A stretch of 64,000 bases of DNA from the NCBI RefSeq assembly GCF_002015115.1, contig NZ_MUYA01000004.1, positions 29,781 through 93,780 on the forward strand, written 5' to 3'. Below, one piece after another: positions 8,229-17,405 of the stretch (position 1 is the first letter of the stretch; the number at the start of each line of letters is the position of its first letter). Made by a program: the position numbers and the translations under genes. This stretch comes from Haemophilus paracuniculus. Its GTDB lineage: Bacteria; Pseudomonadota; Gammaproteobacteria; Enterobacterales; Pasteurellaceae. The notes under the pieces were generated by a model. The model was not told the DNA's origin and ran no database searches. It saw only the letters and a list, made by a program, of their open reading frames with translations.

Positions 8229-9026
8229 TTGAACAATTTACATATTATCGACTCTCATTGTCATCTCGATTCCCTTGATTATGAGAGCCAACACAAAAAC
8301 GTGGACGAGGTGATCGACAACGCCAAAGCCCGTGGGGTGCAGCAATTTATCTCGATTTGCACCACCCTCGGGCGTTTTGAGGCGATGCAACAGCTCACCG
8401 CTCACCGCCCCGAGGTGTTTCTTTCCTGCGGGGTTCACCCCCTCAATGTGGAAGAAGAACCCTTTGATTATGAGCATTTGTTGAGCCTCGCCCAAGATCC
8501 ACGCGTGGTGGCGATTGGCGAAACGGGGTTAGATTATCACTACACCCCTGAAACCAAAGCGTTGCAACAATCCCTGTTTGAACAGCAGATCGAAGCGGCA
8601 AAAATCCTCAACAAACCGTTGGTGATCCACACCCGTTCGGCACGCGAGGACACAATGCACTTCCTCGAAAAAGGCAATGCAGAACAGTGCGGTGGCGTGT
8701 TACACTGCTTCACCGAAGATTGGGCGATGGCAAAACGGGCGTTGGATATCGGCTTCTACATCTCGATTTCGGGGATTATCACTTTCCGCAATGCGGAAGA
8801 GTTGCGAGACGTGGTGCGAAACGTACCGCTAGATCGGCTGTTGGTGGAAACCGATTCGCCGTATCTCGCCCCAATCCCTTATCGTGGCAAGCCAAATCAG
8901 CCTGCCTATGTGCGAGAAGTGTGCGAATATCTCGCCACCCTCAAAGGCATTTCCGTTGAGGAAATGGCACAAATTAGCACCCAAAACGTGCAAAAACTCT
9001 TTAAAATTCAACCGCTTAACCGCTAA
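8229..9026 (+). CDS. TatD family metal-dependent hydrolase (YcfH type)
   Basis: The protein of 265 residues is a TIM-barrel DNase-like hydrolase. Metal ligands appear in IDSHCHLD (residues 7-14), [27 protein letters not shown] and [10 protein letters not shown]. The start is a TTG at 8229 with AAAAAAGGAAATAAA just upstream; no better start exists. It follows holB, as ycfH does in E. coli. The exact substrate, DNA ends or D-aminoacyl products, is not decided by sequence. Confidence 0.92.
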   Translation: MNNLHIIDSHCHLDSLDYESQHKNVDEVIDNAKARGVQQFISICTTLGRFEAMQQLTAHRPEVFLSCGVHPLNVEEEPFDYEHLLSLAQDPRVVAIGETGLDYHYTPETKALQQSLFEQQIEAAKILNKPLVIHTRSAREDTMHFLEKGNAEQCGGVLHCFTEDWAMAKRALDIGFYISISGIITFRNAEELRDVVRNVPLDRLLVETDSPYLAPIPYRGKPNQPAYVREVCEYLATLKGISVEEMAQISTQNVQKLFKIQPLNR

Positions 9027-9034
9027 GGATTCCT

Positions 9035-9562
9035 ATGAAAGCGATTATCAAATACTTCTTAATTTTAGTAATGCTCTCGCTACACATCGTGTTGGCTGGG
9101 GCGGTCAATTATGCGTTCCCAAGCTACGAAACCACAATGGTAACGGGAATGGAAGTCCGCCGAATGGACAAAGACGGCGTAATCAGTAAAGCCAACCCTG
9201 CGGACGGCGAAGTGCGTGATGTGTACTTCCTGTTCACCGAACAGCCCGAAAGCAAAAAAGTGATGGTGTACCGCAACGAAGACACGGGCTGGGGCTTGCC
9301 GTTCTACTTCAAATTCAATTCAGCCGACATCCAAGCCAAAGCCCAAGCTTTCGCCAACGAAAAACAGCTCGTACAAATCAAATACTACGGCTGGCGAATC
9401 AACTGGATGAACGAATTCCGCAACATCGTGTCAATCAAACCGCTTGCCGAGGGTGAAACCCAATCAATGCCAATCGTTAGCTACATTCTCTACGCATTGT
9501 TGGCTCTCACGTTCTTCCTCTCGGTGCAGTTCGTGCGTGGTTGGTTTGATAGCTCGAAATAA
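9035..9562 (+). CDS. DUF1523 family membrane protein
   Basis: The 175-residue protein has an N-terminal membrane helix (residues ~5-25), a soluble domain of ~115 residues with GMEVRRMDKDGV, DVYFLFTEQ, VMVYRNEDTGWGLPFYFKFN and YYGWRINWMNEFRNIVSIKP, and a C-terminal helix (~148-168). This layout fits DUF1523, whose role is unknown. AAGGATTCCT precedes the ATG, which is 8 bp after tatD, so they are co-transcribed. Confidence 0.7.
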   Translation: MKAIIKYFLILVMLSLHIVLAGAVNYAFPSYETTMVTGMEVRRMDKDGVISKANPADGEVRDVYFLFTEQPESKKVMVYRNEDTGWGLPFYFKFNSADIQAKAQAFANEKQLVQIKYYGWRINWMNEFRNIVSIKPLAEGETQSMPIVSYILYALLALTFFLSVQFVRGWFDSSK

Positions 9563-9576
9563 CTCTTTTTTCATTC

Positions 9577-9622
9577 GCAAGCGGTCAGATTTCGCAAAAT
9601 TTTGCAGGATCTGACCGCTTGC
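9577..9622 (+). terminator. Terminator built from two inverted uptake signals
   Basis: GCAAGCGGTCAGAT and ATCTGACCGCTTGC form a perfect 14-bp stem with an 18-nt loop. It lies between convergent genes and can act in both directions. Confidence 0.8.
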
Positions 9623-9641
9623 AATTTCTTATCAAACCACC

Positions 9642-10548
9642 TTATTTGATCTGCATATCCTGCCAATTACTGTTTTGGCGGATTTCGGCATTTTGACTGA
9701 CAAAGATCTGTTTGGCTTGGGTATCATTGTTAAGCGTGTATAAAAACCACGCCGTCATATAGCCGTTTGGCACATAGAGCATTGAGCCGTGGTCTTCGCC
9801 TTTTCGTCGTGCGATGATCGCTGTGCCAGCCACTTGGTTAAAGTTGTTTTGCAGTGAGGCAAGCTGTGCGATGCCACCCGCTTTTTCGTCAGGTTTGCCT
9901 GCGTCAAACACGCCCGTGCCAGAAGTTTCAAAATACGGCACTTTGATTTTGCTGATGTCGTAGTTCCATTGCAGAGCCTGTGCTAGTGGTAGTTGGGTAG
10001 TGCTGGCGGTATAGACCGAGCGGATTTTTGCACTGTTTGGTTGCACCGTTGATCGCCCCCACGCCCCCTTGCGAATGTCCTGAAATGCCGATTTTTTGCG
10101 GATTGATTTTGCCGTATAGCACGCTGGATTTATCGGCATTTGACTGTAAGGCGAAATCCAAACTTTTTGCCGCCCCCTAGCCCGTCCACGAGCTTTCTTC
10201 CTGCGAGCCGATCACCACAAAGCCATAGCTTGCCAAATGGCGGAAAACCGCTTCATACGAGGACGATTTTGTCCCCGAGCCATTCGCCATTACGATTAGC
10301 GGAAAATTGCCACCAGTTTGTGGGTAATAAACGGTAAAATAACCTAACTTGTCGTTATTTGCATCGAACTTTGCCGAAAAAGGTGTAAAAGAGCCAAATG
10401 CGGTGTAGCGTTGTTCGAGCGGTGCTTGGCTTTTTACGCTGGTAATTTGCTGATCTTTGATCGCAAAAATTTGTTCCAACCCACCACAAGCAGTGATCGA
10501 TACCGCCATTGCAGCCACTAACGCACTTTTTAATAGAAAATGTTTCAT
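9642..10548 (-). pseudogene. Broken alpha/beta-hydrolase lipoprotein
   Basis: The ATG at 10548 begins a lipoprotein signal peptide ending SITACGG. The body reads as an alpha/beta hydrolase of the chlorophyllase/polyester-hydrolase type: YYPQTGGNFPLIVMANGSGT, then nucleophile elbow GHSQGG, then a C-terminal part with GSMLYVPNGYMTAWF. A TAG stop at 10174-10176 interrupts it after SSWTG. The same frame then continues through GHSQGG, and a frameshift near the A-run at about 10030 moves the rest (SVYTAS to the end) into another frame. Two lesions make a nonfunctional gene likely; the start 10602 is less likely than 10548. Confidence 0.8.
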
Positions 10549-10606
10549 CAAATAATCCCAAAAATAAAAAAGAATTTTCGCTGAGATTATACACTGATTC
10601 ATTTTT

Positions 10607-10694
10607 GGCGGACATAAAGTCCGCCACTACGAAAAATGGCAGATCGCCGAAAACCATTCCCATTCGTAGGGGCTGATTTTATATCAGCCCTTTT
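10607..10694. repeat. Two hairpins in the gap before lpxH
   Basis: GGCGGAC-ataaa-GTCCGCC (10607-10625) and GGGCTGAT-ttttat-ATCAGCCC (10670-10690, followed by TTTT) lie between the broken hydrolase and lpxH. The second looks like a terminator on the plus strand. Confidence 0.5.
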
Positions 10695-10751
10695 AATTTA
10701 TCCGCCTTTAATGCGATAAATGCTATACTACCCCTCACTTTTGGAGGGCTT

Positions 10752-11480
10752 ATGGCTTATTATTTCATCGCTGATTTACACCTTAACGAAAACGACCCTG
10801 AGATTACCGCACTCTTTTTGCAATTTTTGCGAGAGGACGCCCCTCTTGCTGAGGCGGTTTATATTTTGGGAGATCTGTTTGATTTTTGGGTGGGCGATGA
10901 TGAGCAATCCGAGCTGATTTCTCGCGTAAAACACGTCCTCAAAACGCTCACTGCAAGCGGTGTGAAAGCCTATTTTATTTGCGGTAATCGAGATTTCTTG
11001 ATCGGCAAACGCTTTGCCAAAGAGACGGGGATTGAGTTGTTGCCTGATTATCAAGTGATTGATTTATATGGCAAAAAAACGCTGATTTGCCACGGCGACA
11101 CCCTCTGCATTGACGATGTGAAATATCAACAATTCCGCCGAAAAGTCCACCAAAAATGGCGGCAAAAGCTCTTTCTTTGCCTGCCGTTATCCTTACGCCT
11201 GCATATCGCTCGCAAAATTCGTGCCAAAAGCCAGCAAGATAAACGCACCAAATCCCTCAACATAATGGACGTAAACCCGCATTTTGTCGCTGAAACTATG
11301 GATAAATTCGCCGTTCAGCGGCTAATTCACGGACATATCCACAAGCAAGGGGTGCATTATGAAAAAAATTTGCAAAAATCTGACCGCTTGTATGAGCGAA
11401 TTGTGCTGGGGGATTGGGGCAAAACCGCCTCGATTTTGCGGGTGGACGAAACGGGCTTTGCTTTTAATGAGGAACGCTGA
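10752..11480 (+). CDS. lpxH: UDP-2,3-diacylglucosamine diphosphatase
   Basis: LpxH removes UMP from UDP-2,3-diacylglucosamine in lipid A synthesis at the inner membrane face. The 242-residue protein shows the metallophosphoesterase motifs DLHL (residues 7-10), [26 protein letters not shown] and HGHIHKQG. A strong TGGAGG precedes the ATG. Its TGA overlaps the next ATG by one base, coupling it to a glycosyltransferase. Confidence 0.96.
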   Translation: MAYYFIADLHLNENDPEITALFLQFLREDAPLAEAVYILGDLFDFWVGDDEQSELISRVKHVLKTLTASGVKAYFICGNRDFLIGKRFAKETGIELLPDYQVIDLYGKKTLICHGDTLCIDDVKYQQFRRKVHQKWRQKLFLCLPLSLRLHIARKIRAKSQQDKRTKSLNIMDVNPHFVAETMDKFAVQRLIHGHIHKQGVHYEKNLQKSDRLYERIVLGDWGKTASILRVDETGFAFNEER

Positions 11481-12268
11481 TGATTGATGTAATTATTCCC
11501 TGCTATAACGCGGAACAAACCTTAGTCCGAGCGGTGCAAAGTGTGCTGAATCAGGCGGAACTTGGCACTTTGTGGCTGATTGATGACGGCTCAACGGATG
11601 GCACTTTCGCCCTTGCTCAACAGTTGGCGGCACAAGTTCCCGATAAAATTCAAGTGGAAAAAATGCCGAAAAATGGCGGTGTGGCAAAGGCTCGCAACTG
11701 GGGGGCATTGCAGAGCGAGGCGGAATTTGTGGCGTTTTTAGATGCCGATGATGCTTACGAAGCCAATGCGTTACAAGTGGCGGTGGCGATTTTCCAACAT
11801 CGCCCTGCGGTGAGCCTTGTGCGGTTGGCGTTGAAGCCGATTGATCTCGCCGAGCGTTACGCCTCTCACCCCAATTTCGATTATGCGTGGCAGGTAATGC
11901 AGATGACGGGGGCGGGCAATACGGTGTTTCGGCGGGCGTTTTTGCTGGCGTGTGGTGGTTTTCCACAACATTCGCTATTTCGTCAATTAGGGGGCGAAGA
12001 CGGGGCGTTAGGTATCGCCACCACCAAAGTGGCTTGCGTTGCCACCGCCTTTGATGATGTGGGGGTGCTGAATTATTGCCGAGAGGGAATGCACGCCGAG
12101 CGGTTGTTGGATGCGGTTTTATTCGGCAAACAGCCCGACAATATCACCCCCGAAAAGGTGGCAGAGGCGGAAGCGGTTACGGCGGAAATTTGCCAGCGGG
12201 TCGAAAATTTGAAGCTCGGGTTAAATCAGCCAAGTGGCGTTGTGCCAATTCATTTAACTTGGTCGTAG
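11480..12268 (+). CDS. Family 2 glycosyltransferase
   Basis: The 262-residue protein has a GT-A fold N-terminus, starting [20 protein letters not shown], then LIDDGSTDGT (residues 33-42) and the DxD-type AFLDADDAYE (91-100). No membrane helices are seen, so it is a cytosolic sugar transferase. Translational coupling to lpxH suggests a surface polysaccharide or lipooligosaccharide role, but donor and acceptor cannot be read from sequence. Confidence 0.88.
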   Translation: MIDVIIPCYNAEQTLVRAVQSVLNQAELGTLWLIDDGSTDGTFALAQQLAAQVPDKIQVEKMPKNGGVAKARNWGALQSEAEFVAFLDADDAYEANALQVAVAIFQHRPAVSLVRLALKPIDLAERYASHPNFDYAWQVMQMTGAGNTVFRRAFLLACGGFPQHSLFRQLGGEDGALGIATTKVACVATAFDDVGVLNYCREGMHAERLLDAVLFGKQPDNITPEKVAEAEAVTAEICQRVENLKLGLNQPSGVVPIHLTWS

Positions 12269-12346
12269 CACGCAAAAATTCTCACAAATCTGACCGCTTA
12301 CAGGCTATAATAGCCCCATTTTTTGATACAGAATTAGGATAGAACA

Positions 12347-13255
12347 ATGACAACCCAATTTAACGTAAAAACCTTCCAAGGAATGATCCTTGCTTTACAA
12401 GATTACTGGGCGAAACAAGGTTGCACGGTGGTGCAACCTTTTGATATGGAAGTGGGGGCGGGAACTTCGCACCCGATGACCTGTTTGCGTGCCTTAGGCC
12501 CAGAGCCAATGGCGTTCGCCTATGTGCAACCTTCTCGCCGCCCAACGGACGGTCGTTATGGCGAAAACCCGAACCGTTTGCAACATTATTATCAATTCCA
12601 AGTGGTGATCAAACCCTCGCCAGACAACATTCAAGAGCTTTACCTCGATAGCCTTAAAATGCTCGGCTTCGACCCAACCCAACACGACATTCGTTTTGTG
12701 GAAGATAACTGGGAAAACCCAACCCTTGGGGCGTGGGGCTTAGGCTGGGAAGTGTGGCTGAACGGAATGGAAGTTACCCAATTTACTTACTTCCAACAAG
12801 TGGGCGGTTTGGAATGTAAACCCGTTACGGGCGAAATTACCTACGGTTTAGAGCGTTTGGCGATGTACATTCAAGGCGTGGACAGCGTTTACGACCTCGT
12901 GTGGTCAGACGGCCCGCTCGGCAAAACCACCTACGGCGATGTGTTCCACCAAAACGAAGTGGAACAATCGACCTACAATTTTGAGTATGCGGACGTGGAT
13001 TTCCTATTCCAATGTTTCGACCAATACGAAAAAGAGGCACAATCGCTACTCAGCCTCGAAAAACCGTTGCCATTGCCTGCTTACGAACGCATTTTGAAAG
13101 CCGCTCACAGCTTTAACTTGCTGGACGCTCGCAAAGCGATTTCCGTAACCGAACGCCAACGCTATATTTTGCGAATCCGCACCCTCACCAAAGGCGTTGC
13201 CGAAGCCTACTACGCCAGCCGTGAAGCGTTGGGGTTCCCAGGGTGTGAAAAATGA
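12347..13255 (+). CDS. glyQ: Glycyl-tRNA synthetase alpha subunit
   Basis: GlyQ carries the catalytic core of the alpha2beta2 glycyl-tRNA synthetase. The 302-residue length matches E. coli (303). Signature segments are [38 protein letters not shown] and [22 protein letters not shown] at about 12306 is a likely -10 box. The partner glyS normally follows at once, but here about 4.1 kb of other genes lie between. Confidence 0.98.
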   Translation: MTTQFNVKTFQGMILALQDYWAKQGCTVVQPFDMEVGAGTSHPMTCLRALGPEPMAFAYVQPSRRPTDGRYGENPNRLQHYYQFQVVIKPSPDNIQELYLDSLKMLGFDPTQHDIRFVEDNWENPTLGAWGLGWEVWLNGMEVTQFTYFQQVGGLECKPVTGEITYGLERLAMYIQGVDSVYDLVWSDGPLGKTTYGDVFHQNEVEQSTYNFEYADVDFLFQCFDQYEKEAQSLLSLEKPLPLPAYERILKAAHSFNLLDARKAISVTERQRYILRIRTLTKGVAEAYYASREALGFPGCEK

Positions 13256-13632
13256 TGAAAAAAGTGCTTTCAACCCTAGCCCTCTCTGCCACCCTCGTGG
13301 GTTGTTCACAATCGGCACAACCCACCAATGACGTTATCGTTGGGGGCGAAAAAGATCAATACGGCTGCTTGCCCTCAACAGGGGCAAGTTATTCCTTTTT
13401 GAAAAAGGAATGTGTGCAAGTGTTTAACGTGGCGGATATTTCCCTCGAAAACCCAAGTAACAAAGGCTCGGCGGTTTATGTGATTTTATCCACCGACAAA
13501 AGCCAAGCCGAAGTCTTCGCCACCGACCTACCCGACAACACCATTTTACAAGCCGTCAAAGGCGGCTACGCCAGCCAAGATGGTAAGGTTCGTTTGATTA
13601 AGCAGAAAAAGGGTTGGAAAATTTATAAATAG
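13252..13632 (+). CDS. Small lipoprotein of unknown function
   Basis: The 126-residue product has a lipobox at LVGC (residues 15-18) after a short signal peptide. The mature part has two further cysteines (GCLPSTGAS and KKECVQV) and a basic C-terminus. The gene overlaps the glyQ stop (ATGA), so it is co-translated with glyQ. I do not recognise the family. A second ATG one codon later is an equal start candidate. Confidence 0.75.
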   Translation: MMKKVLSTLALSATLVGCSQSAQPTNDVIVGGEKDQYGCLPSTGASYSFLKKECVQVFNVADISLENPSNKGSAVYVILSTDKSQAEVFATDLPDNTILQAVKGGYASQDGKVRLIKQKKGWKIYK

Positions 13633-13646
13633 TTAAAGGATTTTAT

Positions 13647-14081
13647 ATGAAAAAATATATTAAAACCGTAGTTTCGGCATTTGTGCTGGTAAATTTAGTT
13701 GGTTGTAGCTCAGAACCAAAAGTGATATATCGTGAGCCAGTAGTCGAAAAGCCTAAAATTGAGTGGACAATGCAACCTATTGAAGATTCAGTATTGTTAA
13801 ATCCAGGAATGAGTGAGCAGGAAACAGCTAACATTTTAGGTAGACCTATTGTGAAAGAATTTGAAGGACAAGGTTCAGCTTTGCAATGGTGTAAAACGGG
13901 AATGGGGGGAACGCCTTTCCCTTATGATCGTTACCTTATCGGTTTCTTTTATAATGGTAAATTAGTTGGAACGAGAAACTATGCGAGAACTGAGCATAAG
14001 TATGGTGATTGTTCAACTTTATACCGAGAAATTGAATGGAAACCGTCTGATACAGTGATTGAGTATCGTTTTAAAAATTAG
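13647..14081 (+). CDS. Lipoprotein, possibly BamE/SmpA-like fold
   Basis: A signal peptide ends in the lipobox LVGC (residues 17-20). The 144-residue protein then has a proline- and glutamate-rich linker and a domain with LNPGMSEQETANILGRP, LQWCKTGMGG and YLIGFFYNGKLVGTRNYA. The GMSEQE..ILGRP phrase resembles the start of BamE/SmpA-type domains, which is inference only. AAAGGA precedes the ATG. Base use is more AT-rich than glyQ. Confidence 0.7.
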   Translation: MKKYIKTVVSAFVLVNLVGCSSEPKVIYREPVVEKPKIEWTMQPIEDSVLLNPGMSEQETANILGRPIVKEFEGQGSALQWCKTGMGGTPFPYDRYLIGFFYNGKLVGTRNYARTEHKYGDCSTLYREIEWKPSDTVIEYRFKN

Positions 14082-14092
14082 GCTAAATAATA

Positions 14093-14365
14093 ATGAAACC
14101 AATTTTATATTTTTCAGCATTATGCCCCGACACCGCCCCTTTTGTGGCGGAATTACAACGTCTTGGCGTGGAATATGAAAGTGTTGATATCCTCGAAAAT
14201 TTAGCGAACTTAAAACGTTTCACAAAATTAAGAGATCAACATTCTGCTTTTGATGAAGCAAAAGAGAATGGCTATTTAGGGATTCCTGCGTTAGAGATTG
14301 AGTGGAGTACGTGGGGGAATGGCGTTATCTTAGAGGTAGAGAAATTAAAATCTCTCGTTATTTAA
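14093..14365 (+). CDS. Glutaredoxin-related protein
   Basis: This 90-residue protein starts with MKPILYFSALCPDTAPFV, a thioredoxin-fold beta strand followed by CPDT where glutaredoxins have CPYC, so only one active cysteine remains. YLGIPALEIE contains the expected cis-proline. It may be a monothiol glutaredoxin-like protein; the partner is unknown. Confidence 0.75.
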   Translation: MKPILYFSALCPDTAPFVAELQRLGVEYESVDILENLANLKRFTKLRDQHSAFDEAKENGYLGIPALEIEWSTWGNGVILEVEKLKSLVI

Positions 14366-14414
14366 GGACGACAAGCGGTGAGATTAGTCAAAATTTTTGC
14401 AAAGGGAGAAAATA

Positions 14415-15461
14415 ATGACTACTCAAAAATCAATCACAATAACAGAAAATTCCACGGCATTTATTAGCGAAATCTCGCAGTTAATTCATTCGTCTAAACA
14501 ACGAATGGCGGTGGCGGTAAATGCTGAATTGACGTTGCTTTATTGGTATATTGGCAAGCGGATCAACGATTATATTTTGCAGGGCGAACGTGCGAAATAT
14601 GGCGAGGATATTATTCCACAGCTCTCTAAAAGCTTGACCGAACAGTTTGGCAAAGGGTGGAGTAAGCGTCATCTTGGTTATTTGATGCAATTTGCGAATA
14701 CTTTTCCTGATATGGAAATTTTGCATACACTGTGTGCAAAATTGAGTTGGTCGCATTTTAAGTTACTGATTACAGTTGATGAACCGATCAAACGTGATTT
14801 TTATGCCACAATGGCAGCCCAAGAGCGTTGGTCGGTACGAACCCTTGATGAACGGATCGGCTCGTTGCTGTTTGAACGCACGGCGATTTCCAAAAAGCCC
14901 GATGAAACCATTGTGGCGGAATTGAGCCAATTAAGAGAAAAAGGCGAATATAATCAATCGCTTGTGTTGAAAGATCCTTATATTTTGGATTTTCTCGATC
15001 TCAATGATCGCTATTTAGAAAAAGATCTTGAAGATGCAATTTTGCGAGAAATTGAGCAGTTTTTACTGGAATTAGGGGCAGGCTTTACGTTTATTGCTCG
15101 CCAAAAACGGATTCAGATTGATAATGATGATTTTTATATCGATCTACTTTTTTACAATCGCAAATTAAAACGCTTAATTGCGATTGATTTAAAAACCGAA
15201 GCCTTTAAACACTCGTACAAAAGTCAAATGGAGCTTTATTTAGCGTGGTTGGCAAAATATGAGCAAGAAATTGACGAAAAGCCACCGCTTGGGATTATTC
15301 TTTGCACCTCGAAAAAGCAAGAGCAAGTGGAATTATTAGATCTGGAAAATTCGGATATTCATATTGCGGAATATACCACCATATTACCGAGCAAAACTGT
15401 TTTAGAACAACGATTAAAATTAGCGGTGGATAGAGCGAAACAACGGTTTTTAGAAAAATAG
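14415..15461 (+). CDS. DUF1016 (YhcG) PDDEXK-family nuclease
   Basis: From ATG 14415 the protein has 348 residues. The N-terminal DUF1016 winged-helix part contains YWYIGKRIND, GWSKRHLGYLMQF and SWSHFKLLI; the C-terminal part has YIDLLFYNRKLKRLIAIDLK, which supplies the D...D/E-x-K residues of a PD-(D/E)XK nuclease. An in-frame TTG at 14397 exists, but AAAGGGAG sits just before 14415. Such genes are common in mobile and restriction-like neighbourhoods; the biological role is not settled. Confidence 0.88.
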   Translation: MTTQKSITITENSTAFISEISQLIHSSKQRMAVAVNAELTLLYWYIGKRINDYILQGERAKYGEDIIPQLSKSLTEQFGKGWSKRHLGYLMQFANTFPDMEILHTLCAKLSWSHFKLLITVDEPIKRDFYATMAAQERWSVRTLDERIGSLLFERTAISKKPDETIVAELSQLREKGEYNQSLVLKDPYILDFLDLNDRYLEKDLEDAILREIEQFLLELGAGFTFIARQKRIQIDNDDFYIDLLFYNRKLKRLIAIDLKTEAFKHSYKSQMELYLAWLAKYEQEIDEKPPLGIILCTSKKQEQVELLDLENSDIHIAEYTTILPSKTVLEQRLKLAVDRAKQRFLEK

Positions 15462-15492
15462 CAAGCGGTTAGATTAGGCGAGATTTTACCAA

Positions 15493-15852
15493 ATGAAGCC
15501 TTATATCAAATCACTAAAATCTAACTCTCAAAAATTGCGAACGGCACAAACAGAAGCAGAAAAACGCCTTTGGTATCGGATACGCAACGATCAACTGGGT
15601 GTCCGCTTTTATCGACAAAAGCCCTTATTGAGCTACATCGTTGATTTTTATTGCCCCAAAGCAAAATTGGTGATTGAGCTAGATGGCGGACAGCATTATG
15701 AGCCTGAACATCAGGCAAATGATAAAATCCGAGATGCAGAGTTAGGCTCGCTCGGTTTAACCGTTTTGCGGTTTGATAATTATCGAGTAATGACAGAAAT
15801 TGAAAACGTGATTGAAGAAATTTGGGTGTATCTTCAATCGGTGGCTAAATAG
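15493..15852 (+). CDS. DUF559 (Vsr-like endonuclease fold) protein
   Basis: The 119-residue protein contains QTEAEKRLWYRIRNDQLGVR, FYRQKPLLSYIVDFYCPKAK and LVIELDGGQHY, the standard DUF559 pattern of a Vsr/PD-(D/E)XK-like fold. It follows the DUF1016 gene by 31 bp. A diverged copy of its last ~50 bp recurs 260 bp downstream, after the first MITE, which points to a lost second paralogue. Confidence 0.88.
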   Translation: MKPYIKSLKSNSQKLRTAQTEAEKRLWYRIRNDQLGVRFYRQKPLLSYIVDFYCPKAKLVIELDGGQHYEPEHQANDKIRDAELGSLGLTVLRFDNYRVMTEIENVIEEIWVYLQSVAK

Positions 15853-15876
15853 CGTATTTTCTTCGCAATTTAAGCC

Positions 15877-16038
15877 TGCCAAATCTCCCCCTCCCCTCTT
15901 TGCTAAAGAGGGGTGATCATTAAGTGGGAAATTGGAATTTATCTGACTATTTCAGATCGTAATGAAGAAAGATAAATTTAAATTTTGCTCGATCAAGTTC
16001 CCCTCTTTAGCAAAGAGGGGTTAGGGGAGATTTGGCGG
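15877..16038. mobile_element. MITE-like element, copy 1
   Basis: The element has terminal inverted repeats of about 38 bp (left end CTGCCAAATCTCCCC, right end GGGGAGATTTGGCGG), each containing its own hairpin CCCCTCTTTGCTAAAGAGGGG-like. The ~85-bp interior encodes nothing. It starts about 24 bp after the DUF559 stop. Confidence 0.75.
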
Positions 16039-16049
16039 ATGTGAAAGCG

Positions 16050-16127
16050 GAGCAATTAAAGAAAATATGGTTAGAAAAATTTGGCGGTATTTTCAAGCAA
16101 TGGGCTAAATAACGTATTTTCTTCGTA
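16050..16127 (+). pseudogene. Diverged remnant of a DUF559 gene 3' end
   Basis: The segment at about 16068-16118 aligns with the last 50 bp of the upstream DUF559 gene. The encoded tails are IWVYLQSVAK in the intact gene and IWRYFQAMGK here, both followed by stop and CGTATTTTCTTCG. It is followed by MITE copy 2. The simplest reading is a former tandem DUF559-MITE duplication with the second gene deleted. Confidence 0.5.
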
Positions 16128-16136
16128 ATTTAAGCC

Positions 16137-16298
16137 TGCCAAATCTCCCCCTCCCCTCTTTGCTAAAGAGGGGCGATCATTAAGTGGAGAATTAAAATTT
16201 GTCTGACTATTTCAGATCGTAATGAAGAAAGATAAATTTAAATTATGCTCGATCGAGTTCCCCTCTTTAGCAAAGAGGGGTTAGGGGAGATTTGGCAG
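16137..16298. mobile_element. MITE-like element, copy 2
   Basis: This is a 162-bp near copy of the 15877 element, exactly 260 bp downstream. Both have the same interior (ATTTCAGATCGTAATGAAG) and terminal repeats CTGCCAAATC/GATTTGGCAG. About ten substitutions separate the copies, so the duplication is not very recent. Confidence 0.75.
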
Positions 16299-16393
16299 AA
16301 GTGAAAGCGGAGTGAGAGAATAGAAAGTATTTAGATCTCACTAGCTTTTACAAATGTTATCTAAGTATTAGAAAAAGTAAGGAATTTATAAAA

Positions 16394-17374
16394 ATGAGTG
16401 GTTGGGTTTATGTTCTTTCAAATCCTATTATGAAAGATATTTTAAAGATAGGGTATACAGATCGAGATCCATATTCAAGAGCGAAAGAGCTTAATCATAC
16501 TGGTGTTCCTATGGACTATGTTGTTGAATACCAAGTATATGTTACTCATCCTTATCAAGTAGAGCAAAAGGTTCATTCATTATTATCACATTGTAGAGTT
16601 AATGATAGAAGAGAGTTTTTCTATATTTCTTACGAGGATGCTGTAGCGGCGATTAGGGAAGCAATTAAATTCTATGATGAGACTGATACTAATTTTTCTG
16701 CTGCTTATGAGCTTTCACATAAAGTAGCAATAGAAGAGTTAAATCGTAATTTAATTGAAAAAAAACGTAGAATAATTGCAGAACAACGTAGAATAGAAGA
16801 AGAATTACGTAAGAAAAAATTTCTTGAAGAGCAAGAAAGAATAAGACGTGAAAAGGAAAAATTAAGATTAGAAGAAGAAAGAAAACAGCAAGAGAAGTAT
16901 ATCAAGATACAACAGGAAAAAGAAAAGCTAAGATTAGAAGAACAAAGAAAACAGCAAGAGAAGTATATTAAAATACAACAGGAAAAAGAAAAATTAAGAT
17001 TACAAGAAAAGAATGAATTAAGGAAACGTGAAAAAGTATTGGAACTTAGAAAATTAGAAAAAAAAGAAATAAGAAATACGGTCCTAGGTGAAATTATAGC
17101 CTTGACTTTGGTTACTTTTATAATACCTCTGCTTTATCATTTATTTTTTAACGGTGAGAGCTTTTCTGGTAGTATTGATCGTATATTTGATTCTTATAGA
17201 ATTGCCTTAAACGGAGCGTCCGTATTAATAGAAAGATTTTTAGGTTTTTCAAATAATAACCTTACTCTTTTTATAATTATTTGTGTGCTTTTTATGTTAT
17301 TTATATATAAGATCAATAATGATATTAATAAAATTAAAATCAAGTTTAAAAATGAAATTGATAAATTAAAATAA
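16394..17374 (+). CDS. T5orf172/GIY-YIG-type protein with coiled coil and two membrane helices
   Basis: Residues 1-95 match the T5orf172 branch of the GIY-YIG fold: [43 protein letters not shown] and RREFFYIS. Residues ~115-225 are a highly charged coiled coil with a 22-residue unit ([20 protein letters not shown]) repeated twice, 66 bp apart in the DNA. Two hydrophobic helices follow at about 232-252 and 291-310. The gene is strongly AT-rich compared with glyQ and glyS. A membrane-tethered nuclease-fold protein suggests defence against incoming DNA, but that is inference. Confidence 0.8.
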   Translation: MSGWVYVLSNPIMKDILKIGYTDRDPYSRAKELNHTGVPMDYVVEYQVYVTHPYQVEQKVHSLLSHCRVNDRREFFYISYEDAVAAIREAIKFYDETDTNFSAAYELSHKVAIEELNRNLIEKKRRIIAEQRRIEEELRKKKFLEEQERIRREKEKLRLEEERKQQEKYIKIQQEKEKLRLEEQRKQQEKYIKIQQEKEKLRLQEKNELRKREKVLELRKLEKKEIRNTVLGEIIALTLVTFIIPLLYHLFFNGESFSGSIDRIFDSYRIALNGASVLIERFLGFSNNNLTLFIIICVLFMLFIYKINNDINKIKIKFKNEIDKLK

Positions 17375-17405
17375 TTTGTATATATGGTTCATTAAGAGAA
17401 ACAAA

